From Malania oleifera (Eukaryota > Streptophyta > Magnoliopsida > Santalales > Ximeniaceae), in contig NC_080428.1 in assembly GCF_029873635.1 (NCBI RefSeq), positions 68,195,601 through 68,259,600 on the forward strand: 64,000 bases of DNA, written 5' to 3'. This document shows positions 44,500-58,100 of the stretch, one piece after another. Below the pieces are notes generated by a model that saw only the letters and a list, made by a program, of their open reading frames with translations, searched no databases and was not told the origin of the DNA. The translations under genes and the position numbers were made by a program. The first letter of the stretch is position 1, and every line of letters starts with the position of its first letter.

Positions 44500-45559
44500 C
44501 TTTAATAGTATGCCCAAAAATTTAATACGCTTTTGAGCGAAAACACACTTTTGCCCTTTTACATATAATTGATTTTCTCGGAGCTTTTAAAAGACCTGCC
44601 GAAGACAATCTTTATGTTCTGCTAAGGATGAGCTGAACACAACTATGTCATTAAGGTGTCACGACTACAAATTGATAAAGGTAGTCCCGAAAAATTTGAT
44701 TCATTAGAGTACAAAAGGTAGCAGGTGCATTTGTTAACCCAAAAGGCATGATAAGGAATTCGAATGTTCCATACCGAGTGACACAAGTGGTCTTAAGTTC
44801 ATCTCCCTCTGCAATGTGCACTTGGTGGTATCCCGATCTCAAGTCCAGTTTAGTAAAGTATTTGGTTGTACTTAACTGGTAAAAAATATCGGCAATCAAC
44901 GGACTGGTTGCAAACATTTTTCTTATTGAGAGCTCGATAATCTACGCACAATTGCAAACCTTCATCTTGTTTCTTTTGGAATAACACTGGGGCCCCAAAA
45001 GGTGCTTTTGATGGCCGGATGAATCGCTAGTAGATCATTTAGTTGCCTTCTAAGTTTAACTAATTCAGGCGGCTTTATTCGATAAGGGGCATGGGGGTAT
45101 ATGCCTATTTCTTCATTTTCGGAAACGACCGGTAATACCATGAAAGAAGGTTCTCCCCTTTTCACTCCCTTGAACTGGAGGGCTGAAAGCAACTTCTTTT
45201 CGTCGAAAGTGTTATAGGTTGTGGGAACAGCACAAGGGTTATCTCCCATCATCCTTAGACAGTTCGCAACTGGGATTGGCATTGAGCGTGTCACCTTAAG
45301 AAAATCCATCCCCAATACCACATCAAAGTCATCGAGGGGTGCCACGGTGAAATCAACTGTTCTTGAGCACGACCCCATTTGGCATGCTACTTTAGGCGCC
45401 ACTCCCACCGTGGTTAACACTTCAGAATTCACGACTTTCAACTTTCTCACATCCTTGTCTATTTGTAGTTCTAACCGCTGGACTTTTTGTGTCAACAATG
45501 AAATTATGAGTGACCCCTGTATTAATCATGGCCTTGATTTTCTTTCCCTTCAAAAGTAA
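44500..45559 (-). pseudogene. Protease and reverse transcriptase regions of E2
   Basis: The protease has AMINTGVTHNFIVD near 45510, with Asn in place of the catalytic Asp exactly as in E1, then VVLGMDFLK. RT motifs: [55 protein letters not shown]. After a small frameshift the catalytic box reads LNDIVVF, with Asn for the first catalytic Asp. Both enzymes look inactive even before counting stops. Confidence 0.82.
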
Positions 45560-47060
45560 GTCCACATACATTAGTCCTTTTTCTTGAGGCTTGTTGGATA
45601 CTACTTGGCGCTCCAATGCCCCCAAAAATCTCAATGCTCCCACCATATCCAGTTTTTCTTTTGGGGTTACTGTCAGGGTTTCTGTTTCCCCTCAAAGGGC
45701 CTTTAGAGCATTCAAAGCCTTTCGTTCGGTGCACTCCGCTACTCTGTGCGGACCCGTGCAAAGGAAACATGAGACCGGCAGACGACGCTCCCCACCCCCT
45801 ATATGTCCGCCCTTCCACTCCCTAGTTATGGGAGCTTTTCTATCTTTCCAAGAACTATTCATTTCCCTATCTCTTCCCCCATTTGTGGGTTTGTACAATT
45901 TATTGGGCCTTAAATCATTGTTGGCGGATGTTGGGTAATTTCGCTTTCCAGACTGTCTGAAAAATCATCTAACCGTTCAGCAACGGCGAGGGTGGCAGAG
46001 AGGTCGCTAACCCCTTGTTTGTGCAATTCATTCTTCGGCCATGTCTTCAAACCCCGGAGGAACTGGAATAGCCTATTTGAGTTAGTCATGTCTTTGATGT
46101 CTAACATAAGGGCCTGGAATTCCCGTACATAACTCCTTATTGAACCGGTCTGTTGTAAATCATATACCTTGCACCATGCCATGTACTTTATATTTTTTAG
46201 ATAGAATTGTGTCTTCAACGTCTGTTTCAATCCCTCTCAGGTATTAATGACACATCTTTTATGCTGAATATCATCTCATTTAGTTCTCCACCCCAATTTA
46301 GCATCACCAACAAGGTATACTGTTGCAATATTCACTCAGTCCTCTTCTAGATCAACTCGTGAACACTTGAAGTAGTGCTCCATATCAAAGATGAAATTGT
46401 CTAGTTCCTTTGCATCTCGGGTACCCCTAAAAGTTTTAGGTTCCGGTAACTTTATTCGAATTCCATCACTAGGTTTAGTTATCGGCCATCTGCGCCACTG
46501 TATTCAATTTCTCAGTCATCTTTTGTAAGTCCTTTTGAACCTGGTCCATAGCACTCTGAAAATTTCCTACCCCTTCAGATCTTCTTTCAAAGCACTAATA
46601 CACTCCTTAACGTTTTCTGCAAGGAAATTGAAATTTTCAGTTAGCTCCCGTAGGGAGGCCTCAAACTCTATTGGCCCCTTGGGATGTTAGAGATGGTAAT
46701 ATGCCTTCAATATGTTCCAGCCTACTCTCAAAGGCTTCCAACTGCTTGATGTTCCTCTGGAAGGCCTTAAGCTCTATTGACCTTTCCTCCTAGGGATTTT
46801 ACACGTGGAATGAATTTTTCAAGTTCCACAATTCTCTCCTTAAGTTTTGATACCCCATAGAGATTTCCTCTAGGGTTTTCTTCGGCGGCCTCAAGCTCTA
46901 TTGGCACGCCTTTCTCCTTTATCAATTTTGCCACCGACCCTTGGAGTTCAAAGCACGTTGTCTCCAAGGTTTCAAGTTTTGTCACCTTTGTCTCAAGCGC
47001 CTCAATGCGCTCTATCTTTCTAGACTTATTTCTCATGCTACCACTTATGACGCTCGCACA
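45560..47060 (-). pseudogene. gag: gag pseudogene of E2
   Basis: Begins with MRNKSRKIERIEALETKVTK, a coiled-coil N-terminus like that of E1. The capsid includes LKTQFYLKNIKYMAWCK and YVREFQALMLDIKDM (about 46080-46225). The zinc knuckle is CFLCTGPHRVAEC (about 45740-45780), with the same CX2CX3HX4C spacing as E1. Several stops and frameshifts separate the pieces. Confidence 0.8.
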
Positions 47061-47080
47061 CACTGTGCTATGATACCAAC

Positions 47081-47470
47081 TGTCATGGACCCCCAAAAAA
47101 GGACTCAATAAGGGTCGTGTGGCACTCTTTGAGAGCTCTCCCCTGACGAGTAAGCCAATAGTCATAGGTTCAAGTCTGCAAGCACGAGCACCAAATAAGT
47201 CTCAATACCCATGAGAAACTAGGAAAGATAGGATATCAGACGAGCAAGATATTCATATGCACTAAATAATACTTCAACAATAAGATATATCACAATCCAA
47301 GGCAACAAAACATCATAATGAAAATGACTACTTGTATTATTCATATCCAAGAGAATAACCATACAAACATTAACATAGGCAATCAAAGATTCATTATAAA
47401 TCCCTGGAGAATACAAGTGGAGCAGTATCTCTTTCCCCCCTTTTCTTCATTACATTGTCACTCCCTAACA
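47081..47470 (-). repeat. 5' LTR of E2 (right end)
   Basis: 390 bp, TGTCATGGACCCCC to CTCCCTAACA on the plus strand, closely matching the other LTR by eye. Confidence 0.9.
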
Positions 47471-47475
47471 CTAAG

Positions 47476-47910
47476 AATTTTTTCACGTTTGTGAGTAATT
47501 ATATATTATGCTATCAATCAGGCAATGATTTCCCTGAAAACGATAGAGCCCTGACGATGGATTTCTGAGAGTGAAAATGGCACAAGCAATGTAATACTAA
47601 TTCATTTTTGATGTTCTTCTGTAATGATTTGCCTCTAGGAAATAAGCTGAGTTACTTCACACATGTATTTGTCTCTTGGGTGGAAGACTCGAATGTTTTG
47701 ATCTTAGAACTGGAGAGCTTTTTGGAGGTTGAAATTAGTGTGGTTAAAACACATGCATAAACATGCACACCCGTTGAGTTCAGATATTTAAAATTTTATT
47801 TTTTAAAATGATCTTAATCTAGTATATGAAATTAAGACTTCCAACATCTAGGATTTTGTAAATTGAATTGTTATTGATTTGTTATGCTTTTCATTGAAAT
47901 TACTCTTCAG
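47476..47910 (+). other. 3' part of intron 1 before the coding exon
   Basis: Sequence continuing from 41881 after the E2 insertion, with the acceptor TACTCTTCAG at 47901-47910. No other feature seen. Confidence 0.5.
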
Positions 47911-47964
47911 ATGAGCTGGATTACTAATTACGCTTGGAAGGTATGCAGCAATGGCTCTTTATAG
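47911..47964 (+). CDS. Upstream ORF overlapping the DUF616 start codon
   Basis: The first bases of exon 2 read ATGAGCTGG and run 17 codons to TAG at 47962-47964. They overlap the main ATG at 47951 in another frame. An overlapping uORF would be expected to reduce translation from the main ATG unless it is skipped. Whether it is used is unknown. Confidence 0.35.
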   Translation: MSWITNYAWKVCSNGSL

Positions 47965-50900
47965 ACAAAATAGTGAATTGTTGCCAGTGAGAAGAGACAT
48001 TATCGGTGCCGTTTTTAGATCCTTGAGCAGAAGTGCACACGGTATTAAGGTTGCTCGTCGAGGGAGGAGATTGGGCCGGCTTACTAAACTGAGGTTCTCG
48101 TTTTGGGCTTTTTTGGTTGCAGTGCTGCTCCTAATTTATTTGACAGTCTTTGGCTTAAGAATACTCCATGGTGAGATGGACATGTTTTATTATCTACTAG
48201 TATTCTCAAAAAGGATTTTTCATTTCTTTGAGCTCTTTACTTGAGCATGATGCTCATGGACCATAAAAAAAAAACAATGATCACTACATTCTAAATCGAT
48301 AGAATTTAATTTTGTGAGCATACTTAGCAGCTGTTAATTTTGCTTCTTGAGATTGACACATTTCCTCTCTATAGGAGAAGCAGCCAGGGATTTTTTCCCC
48401 TCCCAAGTGCCCTTCTTAAACTCAAGGTTTGCTGAATTTTTTTAATGCTCATATTTGAGGGGGCCCTTGGCTGTTATTTTCCATTGATGAGGTCACTATA
48501 ATCATCATAAGGATAAGAGATGCTTTGATAAAATAAAATAATTTGCAGTTAAAATGGTGAGAAGATACTAATCATAACAAGACTTCCTGCCAAGATCCAC
48601 AAGAACAAATAAGCATGTTCTGAATGTTTTAAATAAATTTAAAATGTTAGGCATCTTGTTATCATGTGATACCAATAGACAGTGGTTCTTTTGATATAGC
48701 ACTTTGCGTGTCCACATAATATTATTCTTGGCAGGTAAACTGGAAGAACCAAAACCAACTTTGAGGGAAGTGCAGCCAGTAATAATGGGATCTGGTGTCA
48801 TAGAACCAAAGAGCAAGCATCGTAAGCAACGTAAGAGTGGTTGTAATGTGTCCCTTTTATTCCTATGTTTTATGTTACATGAACTTGATGAGTAGTTTGA
48901 ATGCATTACTTGTATTTCTAACAGTAAGTTTGTCATGTGTTGTACAGTATCGCAAGTGAATGATCCGAAGTTTTGTTTGGTGCTTCTGTGTGTGTGTATT
49001 TGAGTGTTATGCATGTTTGGTAGTGTCTCACTAAAAGGACTAACTGGAGAACCAAAATTCTAATTAAAATTGAATAAATTAATTTGGATCAGAATAATTT
49101 ACTTGTTACAAGAATGCCAAACTCAAGTACCAAAAGATTCAGAGTCAAATGCAACACTGAAGGAATAATTTATTCCTTTGAACATCTACTACTACAACCC
49201 AGTTACTCTAAGAATCTACTGCTACTCATAGATAAAAGAAGTTTGAGACCATAGGTCTATTTTGGCCAAAATTCAACTCTTGGTTGCTTTCTTCCTTTTA
49301 TATTCCTCTCTCGAAAACCTTTCCTTAGCTTGTTCCTCACTTTCTCTATTCTTGCTTATTTTTGCATGCGTGCACTTCCACGTCTCTCTCTGTGTGTTTA
49401 AGCATAATTTAGATGTGTTTTACTTCGTTTAATGATTGCCATTTGTTTTTAAAATAAAAATTTAAGATAGGATAACATGTGTGAAAATATGTTTTAATTT
49501 TTTAAGATGCACATGTTGTGCATGAAAATTTTAAATCTAGGAAATTAAATAGAATAAGGATGAATTTGCATTTAAGCAATTGTGTGGGTTTGGAGAAACC
49601 TCAAAAAACTCCCCTCCCTCTTCCCTGTCCCCCCCTCCCCCCAAAAAAGAAAAAAAAGGTCAAAGAAAATAACCCAAAATTTGGTTCAGGATAATAACCT
49701 ACATTTGGTTGGCAGAATGGATTAGTTATAATAGGTTATTTACAATTAGATATACAAAAAGTTATGTTGATACCATAAAGCAAATAATAATGTACGGGTT
49801 TTTATGAGTCCGTAACAAGGAATAACTACTCTCATATTTTCATGATAGGAATGTCTATTCCTTTCTTATTACATGTTGAATGGAGTAAAAAGGAACACAT
49901 AAGGAATAGCTATTACCTACATTTCCAAAATTTTCACTATATTCTACCTTATTCCATAAAATAGTTATTTTGCAAACCAAATGAGCAATAAGAGCTTGTT
50001 TAGAATTAAATTTTAAAATTATTTTCTAGGGTCGATGTGGATGAAATGAAGTTTGTTGATTAATTTTGATGTGGATATGATGAAAATTTAACTTTTTGTA
50101 TAGGATTTAAAATTTTTTTTGTAGGAACAATCTTAACCATTAATTTGCTTCAGTATGCCCTTGGATAATATACTAAAATCTTTGGGTGTTCGCTAGTACT
50201 CATCTTTTTGCCTTCTCAAATAGCCTCATCAAAACTTTATGAGTGAAAATGAGTTTCTTCTTATATAAAAAATTTATTAGTTTGAGTAGGTATTCTCAGA
50301 CTCAAGATTTAGCTCAAGATTATAAGAATATTTTCTAGGGTGGGTGTTGATTAAATGAAGTTTGATTATTAATCTTGATGTGTATAACTGTATATGATGA
50401 ACATAACTTTTTGTATAGAATTTAATTTTTTATAGAAACAATATTAACCGTTATGCTACATTTTGGAATATGGATTTTGGGCCTTGGATTTGGATTTTTT
50501 TGAGTGGATTTGGACAAAATGTAATACAAAATTCCAAATCCATACAAATCCAAATCCAAATCCAAATCCAAGGTCTCTTCCAAACATAGGGTTCATTTGT
50601 ATTAGTATGTCCTTGGATAGTATGCTAAAATCTTTGTATTTTTGGTAGCACCCATCTTTTTTGTCTTCATATTGTTTGATCACAGTTTAATGAACATAAA
50701 TAAGATTTTTTTTTTCTTTTTAATTTGTTATTTTGAATAGGTAGTTCCAAATTGTAGAATTTTAGTAGTAAAATCTTGGATGGACATTTTAAAAGTGTTT
50801 TAGCATCACATCATCGTATCAAAATTCCATGACTGAAATTTGAGCTTTTTAGTTGAATTTTGGTTTTAGAAAAATATTCACTTATGCAAGATGGAAAATT

Positions 50901-52113
50901 ATTTTATGGTGAGTCTTTGAAAATACAATAAAAAATCATCATGCCTAATTTAGGCTTATATAAGAGTTTTTCTGCATTAGCAAACTTAAAAAGTTAGAAT
51001 ATCTTTATTAAATATAATAAAATATTGTACTTATTGAGTAGGAAATTTAGCAATCTTATTATACTTCGATAGTAAATCAATGGATATTGGGTAGCAAATC
51101 ACTGATCTCACAATATTTCTTGCTATCATCTAGTAAGTTTATGAAAGTACATGGTTAGTAAAACTTTGCCATTATGCACGAAGTTATAATAGTAATTTTC
51201 AAACCAGTTGATCTTCCGTATTGTAGGAAGATATATAAGGGCATAGCTGTTAGAATCTTATGATTCTCGATTCGATTCATACGATTTGTATCAATTCCGC
51301 ATCAAATTGATTTGAATCTCGAATCTAAAAAACTACATAATCGTTGCCGAATGTATCGATTCACCTCGTGAATCTAACGAATCGGTCCGAATCTATCAAT
51401 TCACACGATTCTAGACCTGTCATATCCTGAGTGCTGACGAGTCTGACTAGTTTAAAACCCCCAAAATAGCATTGCTTTCTTTTTTTTTGCTTGCTTTTGT
51501 TTTTACACGATTACCTTAATTCCTTGTCTATGTTTGTTTTGTGCTTAAAAAAAAGGAAGAAATAGAACTTCACATCCTACGTTGCCTTCACAAAGCCATT
51601 CTTCACTCTAGGAGTATACTATTATGCTATTAAGATGAGAGGAAAGAACACTCACTGGCTGAGGCGGTACTCATGTTTCATTTTGTTAAGATCAAAGAGT
51701 TGGTTTTTGTGATAGTTTGTTCAATTGTTATCATATTTTTCTAGTTAGTCTGTGAAAGAATATACATGAAGTCAATTTTTTATTATTTTTTCTTGATTCC
51801 TTCTTTTGAACAGCATAAAGTTAATTTTTTTCACTAATATTTCTTGACTGTTTCTCTTAGTTTTCATTTGCTAATTGAAAGCATACACATGAAATATGAT
51901 TTTTTAATTGTCAAAATTTAAATGCACTTACCATTTTTCTTGTTTGTATATCAATATATGGATGTCATTTAGAATTGGTTTTAGTAAATTTACTGAATCT
52001 TACAATTTAAGTGGATTTTCAATTCCCAAAATTGGAATTTCGATTCCCAACTCGAATTTCGATTTGACAACTATGTATAAGGGTCATATGCAGGGTGACT
52101 ATATAAATTTGAC

Positions 52114-52147
<34 letters not shown>

Positions 52148-55100
52148 CAGTTTGTATCTGCAATTGGTACTTCTCATTATAAGGATGCAAGTTACCAAGG
52201 GAGATATTGATTTGATTAACGGTAGGTTTCGCACAGTAATACTAAATACACATGGCAATTCAAAGGTCTACTAATTTTTTTATTGTGTGATTAGCTCATG
52301 TTGATCTTATGTTATAATTTATGTGATTATTCAGGATTATCTTGTTGCGCATGCATGTCCTGGTGAAGGCTATTCCTTTTTTCTTTTCCCCTCATATGCA
52401 TGCGAAGCACATTGTATCTATTTTTCTTTCTTTAATTAGCATGCACATAGGCCTCTATTGTGCTTGTTATTAGGTTACGCTATTTAAACCATCATCAAGT
52501 GAACGTTCTATATGAAATTTAACCATTTATTAATAAAATTAAAATTAAAATTAAAAAATACAGGTGAAGTGAAAAAAATGGGATTACTGGACTCAAGATA
52601 TACTGCTTGCAGCACAAAACCCAGAAACTCAAGTGATAAAGCAAAATTAACCTTTGACATATTGTACGTCTGTATCCACGATTCCACGTTCCTCTATAGT
52701 CTGTACACAATTGTAGGCTTGATCTTTGTTCTACAATTCACGGTTGAAAGTAATTTGGTTGAACCAAATTTATTTTAGGCATGTTTTGTCTTATTTAAAA
52801 TAAAAATAAAAAATGAGATAATTTTTGGTCGACAAAATATTTTACACAATTGGCTTTTATGTGGTATAGATTTTTTGGTACATGAATTTGATAATTTAAC
52901 TATTTAGGAATTTTGAGTACTAATCCACTTAATTTCACTTGCACGATTAATTTGAAAAAAAAATAGTTTCATTGGTTGAAATAATGAGTTAAAGATGGAT
53001 GAGAGTTTCAATAAAGAAGCAGTATAAATGTTTAATTTTAAGAATTTTGTAAATGCATGGATTCTTGAAATTTCTATTTGAAAGTTTTCCAAATTATTTT
53101 TATTGTGATTGATGCCTTGATGGTAAGGAGTCTTAAGGGTTTGGGAGTTTTAAGATTTCCTATGCAGCATACAGTTGCCTCTTTGTTGGGGGATTGCCCA
53201 CACTATAAGTAGCATAATTGATTGTCTTTTTGCCTCTTGCAATGGTTTTTTGTTGGAAAATGGTGTCCCCTATTGGATTGAGATGAAATTCTGAAGTGCC
53301 ATGCTACTTAATACATGCAATGTAAATTGTCATATTTTGATCCTAGTGCAGTCATTTTGTAATATGTTCATATTTCAAAATTGGAAATCACATAGAAGAA
53401 AGTAGATCTGATTGGTACCTTGGTTGCAGAAGACCATCTTACACCTCGCCCTTTGAATGATTGTACAGAAGGGATTTTGGCAGCCCCAGCGTCAAACTGC
53501 AGTTCTCAGATTGGGTTCTCATCAAAATGCATTTGGTGAGTGAGGCAATTGGTATTTCTTTTGAAGGATTCGATGATAGAGCTTTGTGTCTCTTTGAGGA
53601 AATTGGGGAAAAGAAATGAAGAGTGGATGATGAAACCAATGAGAAAAAAAGCAACAAGGCTGCATCTGTAAGAAGGGCATAAGCAGGGAGCTGAAGAGGC
53701 TGGAATTTTCTGTGAAGTATGACAAAGTGGAAAGAGTTTCAGATATTGGAGTTGCAAGTATTGCGGGTATGTCACTAACTTATGTTGAGGAAAATAGTAT
53801 CTTGCAATGTGAGGGGATTAAATGACAAAATTAAAAGAGCAGTTATAAGGTCATTTCTCAATGACTGGAGTCCCTGAACGGGGTTTAAAAATCTGTAGAT
53901 GTATTGCATTAAAAGCTTCGGGTTCAGCAGGAGGGATTCTCATTACGTGGAATGACTTGATTGTGGAATTATTAGACCTTTCCATCAATGCTTTCTTGGT
54001 GTCTTGCCTGTTCAAGACTTCGGATGACAATTTTTCTTGGATTTTCACTGGGTTCTATGGTCCGGGCAAAGGTCCTTCAAGGCCATCTTCTTTGGAATGA
54101 GCTTGTAGGTATTAGAGGAAAAATGGAGGTTCCTAGGTTATTGGGGGAGATTTCAATTTGGTTTGTATCCTCATGAAAGATCCTCTTAACTCTTCCAGCA
54201 TGCTGGAGTTCCACGACTTCGTGAATGATTTTGCCCTCATTGATCTCCCCCTCATTGAAGGCTCATTCGTGTGGTCTTAACTCTATCGTTGACCCTCTCA
54301 CTCAAGGATTGATAGATTTCTAATTTCATCTAAATGGGAGGAACATTGTCCCAAGTCTATACAATCCTTGCTCCCTTAGCCATTTCCAACCACTTCCCCA
54401 TCTTACTTGACATAGGAGGATTTAGGTGGGGTCCAAGTCCAACCCTCTTCTGTTTTGAAAACATGTGGCTTAATCATGAACGTTTTGGCAATTTGATCAA
54501 TAATTGGTGGTATTCCATGCAGATTGATGAGAAGGCTAGCTATGTGATTGCTTCTAAATTAAAATTTTTGAGAATAGACATCAAAGGAGTTGCACATCAA
54601 AGGAGTTGCTCTTAAAAAAGCTCTTGCTGAGGTCATCACTGTGGAGGAAATATCTTGGAGGCAAAAATCTAGGGCCTTATGGTTGAAGGCTGGGGACCGT
54701 GCTACTAACATGCATCGAAGATACAACTTGTTGACAAAAATTGAAGAAGGGTGAGCTCCTGGTGGAGGAAGGGGCAATTACAAAGGGTGTTTGCAATTTT
54801 TATAGAAATTTGTAGACTAAATGGGAGCCTTGGAGGCCAACTGTAAGCTATATTTTATTCAATAAACTGAGCTTGTCAATGGTTTAATGGCTCAAGAGAC
54901 CCTTAGAGGAAGGGGAAATTGTTTCAGCTCCCAAGACTTGCAACTGGGACAAAGTCCTAAATCCTTATGGTTTCAGCATGGCTTTCTTTCAAGAGACTCT
55001 CTTAAACAACATTGGAGTCTTAACTCCCGTAACTTAGGTAGATTTCTGGCTAGCATCAATTCAACCTTTGTCTCATTGATCCCATAAAGAGCGGGGGCTT

Positions 55101-58100
55101 TAAACATCAAACATTTTTGCCACATTGCCCTTGTTGGTAGCTTGTATTAACTCCTATCTATGGTTCCTGCAGCTAGGCTCAAATTAGCTATTTCAGAAGT
55201 TGTTGGGAAGCACTAACATGCCTTTGTTGCAGGTAGGCAGCTCATGGATGCAACCATTATTGCAAATAAGGCTGTAGACACTTATTTGAAGGAAGTGGTG
55301 TAGTCGCAAATGGGATATGGAAAAGGATTTTGATCAGGTGAACTGCATTTGTCTACTTTATATCCTTAAGAGGATGGGCTTCGGGGGAATTTGGTGCTGT
55401 TGGATCAAACAATGCACATCCACACCCTCATTTTCAGTGCTTATTAATGGCTGCCCCACAGAGCTCTTTAGATCTTTGTGCGGTTTGAGATTAGGGATCC
55501 CCTCTAGCCCCTTCTGTTTATCTTGGTTATGGAAGTATTGAGCCATATGATTGTGAAAGCTAATGAAGGCGGTCTGCTAAAGGGCTTAGCATCGGAAGGA
55601 ACAACAAAATCTTAGTAGTCTCTCACCTTCTATTTGCAGATGATACTATTATTTTTTGTGAGACAATTCTGTTCAAATCCTTATCCTCAAATGCATGCTG
55701 CTTGGTTTTGAGGCACTTACAAGTCCAAAGGTGAACTGGGGTAAGAGTGATATCATCCCTATGGGGCCTAGTGATAGTGGACCTTTTCATGTGGGAATCT
55801 TAAGCTGTAATCTTGGGACCTTTCTTACCTCGGCCTCCCCTTGGGAGCCAAGTTCAAAGACAAGGGTGCTTGGGGTCCCGTAATTGGTAGATTTGAAAGG
55901 AAACTGTCTAGCTGTAAAAGGAATTCTCTCTCCAAGGGTGGTAGACCACACTCATCAAAAGCACCTTAGCCAATCTCCCGATTTATGGCTCTGTTCCCCA
56001 TCCCAAGTCGTAGTTGCCAAAAGGCTAGAAGGGATCTAAAGAAGATTCTTTTGTGGGAACATAGGAGTTCAAATATCATCTTGTAAAATAGGGGGTTGTC
56101 AAACAACCTTTGCAAAAAGGAGAGTTCAACCTTAGATCCTTCCTCACTTTCAACAAGGCTCTCTAAGGAAAATGGCTGTGGAGGTTCATGTCCAGGAGAA
56201 ATTATTATTGGAAGGATGTTATTGCCACTAACATGGCCTTCATCATAACGGTTGGATTTCCAAAGAGGTTATTGGAGACTTTGCCATAGGTGTTTGGAAA
56301 TTCATTCGGAGAGGTTGGGAGAATTTCTTCACTCACATCGACTTCAACATGGTAAATGGAGGGAATGTATTTTTCTTTCATGACATTTTATGTGCTGAAT
56401 CTAGCTTAGATTTTCATTCCCTTCCATCTATAGGCTTGCTTGCCATAAAAAGTGCCTCATATGCCACTACCAAACAACAACAACAACAAGAAGCCTTAAG
56501 TCCCACTAGGTGGGGTCGACTATATGAATCCTTTTTCTCCAATTCACCCGATCCAGAGCATTTTCCTCTATTAGATTAATGGCTATTAAATCCTTCCTCA
56601 CTATCTCATTCCAAGTAATTTTAGGCTTACCCCTATCTTTTTTCATAATAGAAACCATAACTAACTCATTCCTCCTCATAGGTGCTCTACTAGACCCGCG
56701 TTTTAAATACCCAAACCATCTAATTCGCCCCTCCCTTATTTTTTTTCAACCGGTGCTATTCCTAAATTTTTGCATATATGTTCATTTCTTACTTTATCTT
56801 TTAATGTTAAATCACTCATCCATCTTAGCATACGCACCTCAGTAACTTTCATTCCTTGTATATGTTGTTTCTTAGTTGCCCAACATTTTGAACCATAAAG
56901 CATAGTTGACATTATAGCCATCTTATAAAACTTTCATTTTAATTTTAAGGGTATTGTATGATCACACAACACGCATGACGCACTGTTTCATTTTGCCCAA
57001 CCTGTCTTAATTCTATGTGCTACATCTTCGATTTCTCCTTCATTTTGCATAATAGATCCAAGATATCTAAATCTATCAGTGCTATTAATCTCTTGATTAT
57101 CCAGTTTAATCTTCTCTATGTTGCTACTCCTTACATTATTGAAATTACATTTCATACATTCCCTTTTATTCCTACTTATCCTAAATGCATTTGACTCTAA
57201 TGTTGCTCTCCAAAGTTATAGTTTAGATTCCACCCCACTCCTACTCATCAACACGATATCATCTGCAAACAGCACACACCAAGGGATCTGATCTTGGATA
57301 TTCTTAGTGATTTCATCAATTACTAAAGTAAAAAGATAAGGACTCAAAGTAGAACCTTGATGGACACCTATTAAGATTGGGAACTCTCTAGACTTTCCTC
57401 CTACAGTCTTGACGCTAGTTACTACTCTATCATACATATCCTTAATGACCACCATATATCTACTGCAAACTCCCTTCTTTTCTAATACCCACCAAAGCAC
57501 TTTCCTAAGTACTCTATCATAAGCTTTCTCTAGATCAATAAAAACCATATGCAAGTCTTTCTTCTTTTCCTTAAACTTTTCCGTTAAACTTCTTAAAAGA
57601 TAAATAGCTTCTATTGTTGATCTCCTAGAAATAAAACCAAATTGATTTTTTGAAATCTTCTTTTCTAATCTTATTCTATGTTCAATTACCCTTTCTCAAA
57701 GTATCTCCACCACCTTTCTCTTATGTTCTCTTCTCTAATTAAGACATTATCATTCTTGTCCTTTAGACATTTTACAAAGCCTAAATCTTTGCATTTTCTT
57801 TCTCTAGCTCTAGCAAGTCTGTAAATGTCTTTTTCTCCTTCTTGTGTATCTAGCATAAGCTCTATGTTTAGCTTCATCGATAGTCTTTTTTGCATTTTTT
57901 CTTGCTTCATATGCCACTACCTAGAAAACACTAATAATGGGACCTTTTGGAATGTTCCCTTAATCAGGTTTGTTTTAGATTGGGAGATTGATGCGCTTAT
58001 AAATTTCTACAACAGCCTTTATAATGTTCAGAGCTGCTGGGCCTCTTCCAATATGCCTGTTTGGACCTTGAGCAAGGAGGGTATTTTCACTGTCAGGTCT

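Larger units (their letters stand above)
41882..47470 (-). mobile_element. Chromovirus 'E2', 5.6 kb, two ~390-bp LTRs and perfect TSD
   Basis: LTRs are 41882-42272 and 47081-47470. The duplication CTAAG is exact at 41877-41881 and 47471-47475. Primer site (GCTATGATACCA, one change from the iMet site) is at 47067-47078; polypurine tract at 42273-42290 (minus). Gag, protease, RT, RNase H, integrase and chromodomain occur in order, all with stops. It resembles E1 in gag, protease and chromodomain, and keeps the RT and RNase H that E1 lost. Short-LTR chromovirus (Reina/Galadriel-like) is the likely group. Confidence 0.92.
31708..47910 (+). other. Intron 1 (5'UTR intron) of the DUF616 gene, 16.2 kb, transposon-filled
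   Basis: Bounded by GTGAGT and TTCAG. It contains a degenerate Ty3/gypsy fragment and two minus-strand chromoviruses. Elements lie antisense to the gene. About 4 kb (31708-32129, 40553-41876, 47476-47910 and parts of the Z flanks) looks like original intron. This depends on the 5'UTR exon call. Confidence 0.45.
48831..53429 (+). other. First half of intron 3 of the DUF616 gene
   Basis: Starts at donor GTAAGAG (48831). It holds AT-rich intron DNA, an ancient direct duplication (50022-50668), a foldback MITE-like insert (50459-50592), a GAATC/GATTC-rich imperfect palindrome (51246-51420) and an (AAT)n tract (52108-52147). No extra exon was found; the coding phase joins exactly from 48830 to 58904. 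Confidence 0.6.

Noticed and set aside
48568-49014. 148-codon antisense open frame over exon 3
   Set aside because: It is a shadow of the coding exon and intron on the other strand, with no recognisable domain or splice logic.
53439-53775. Extra exon of the DUF616 gene
   Set aside because: Codons do not join in phase with the neighbouring exons, and the sequence leads into L1-type ORF1/ORF2 remnants; the 48830-58904 junction is already exact.
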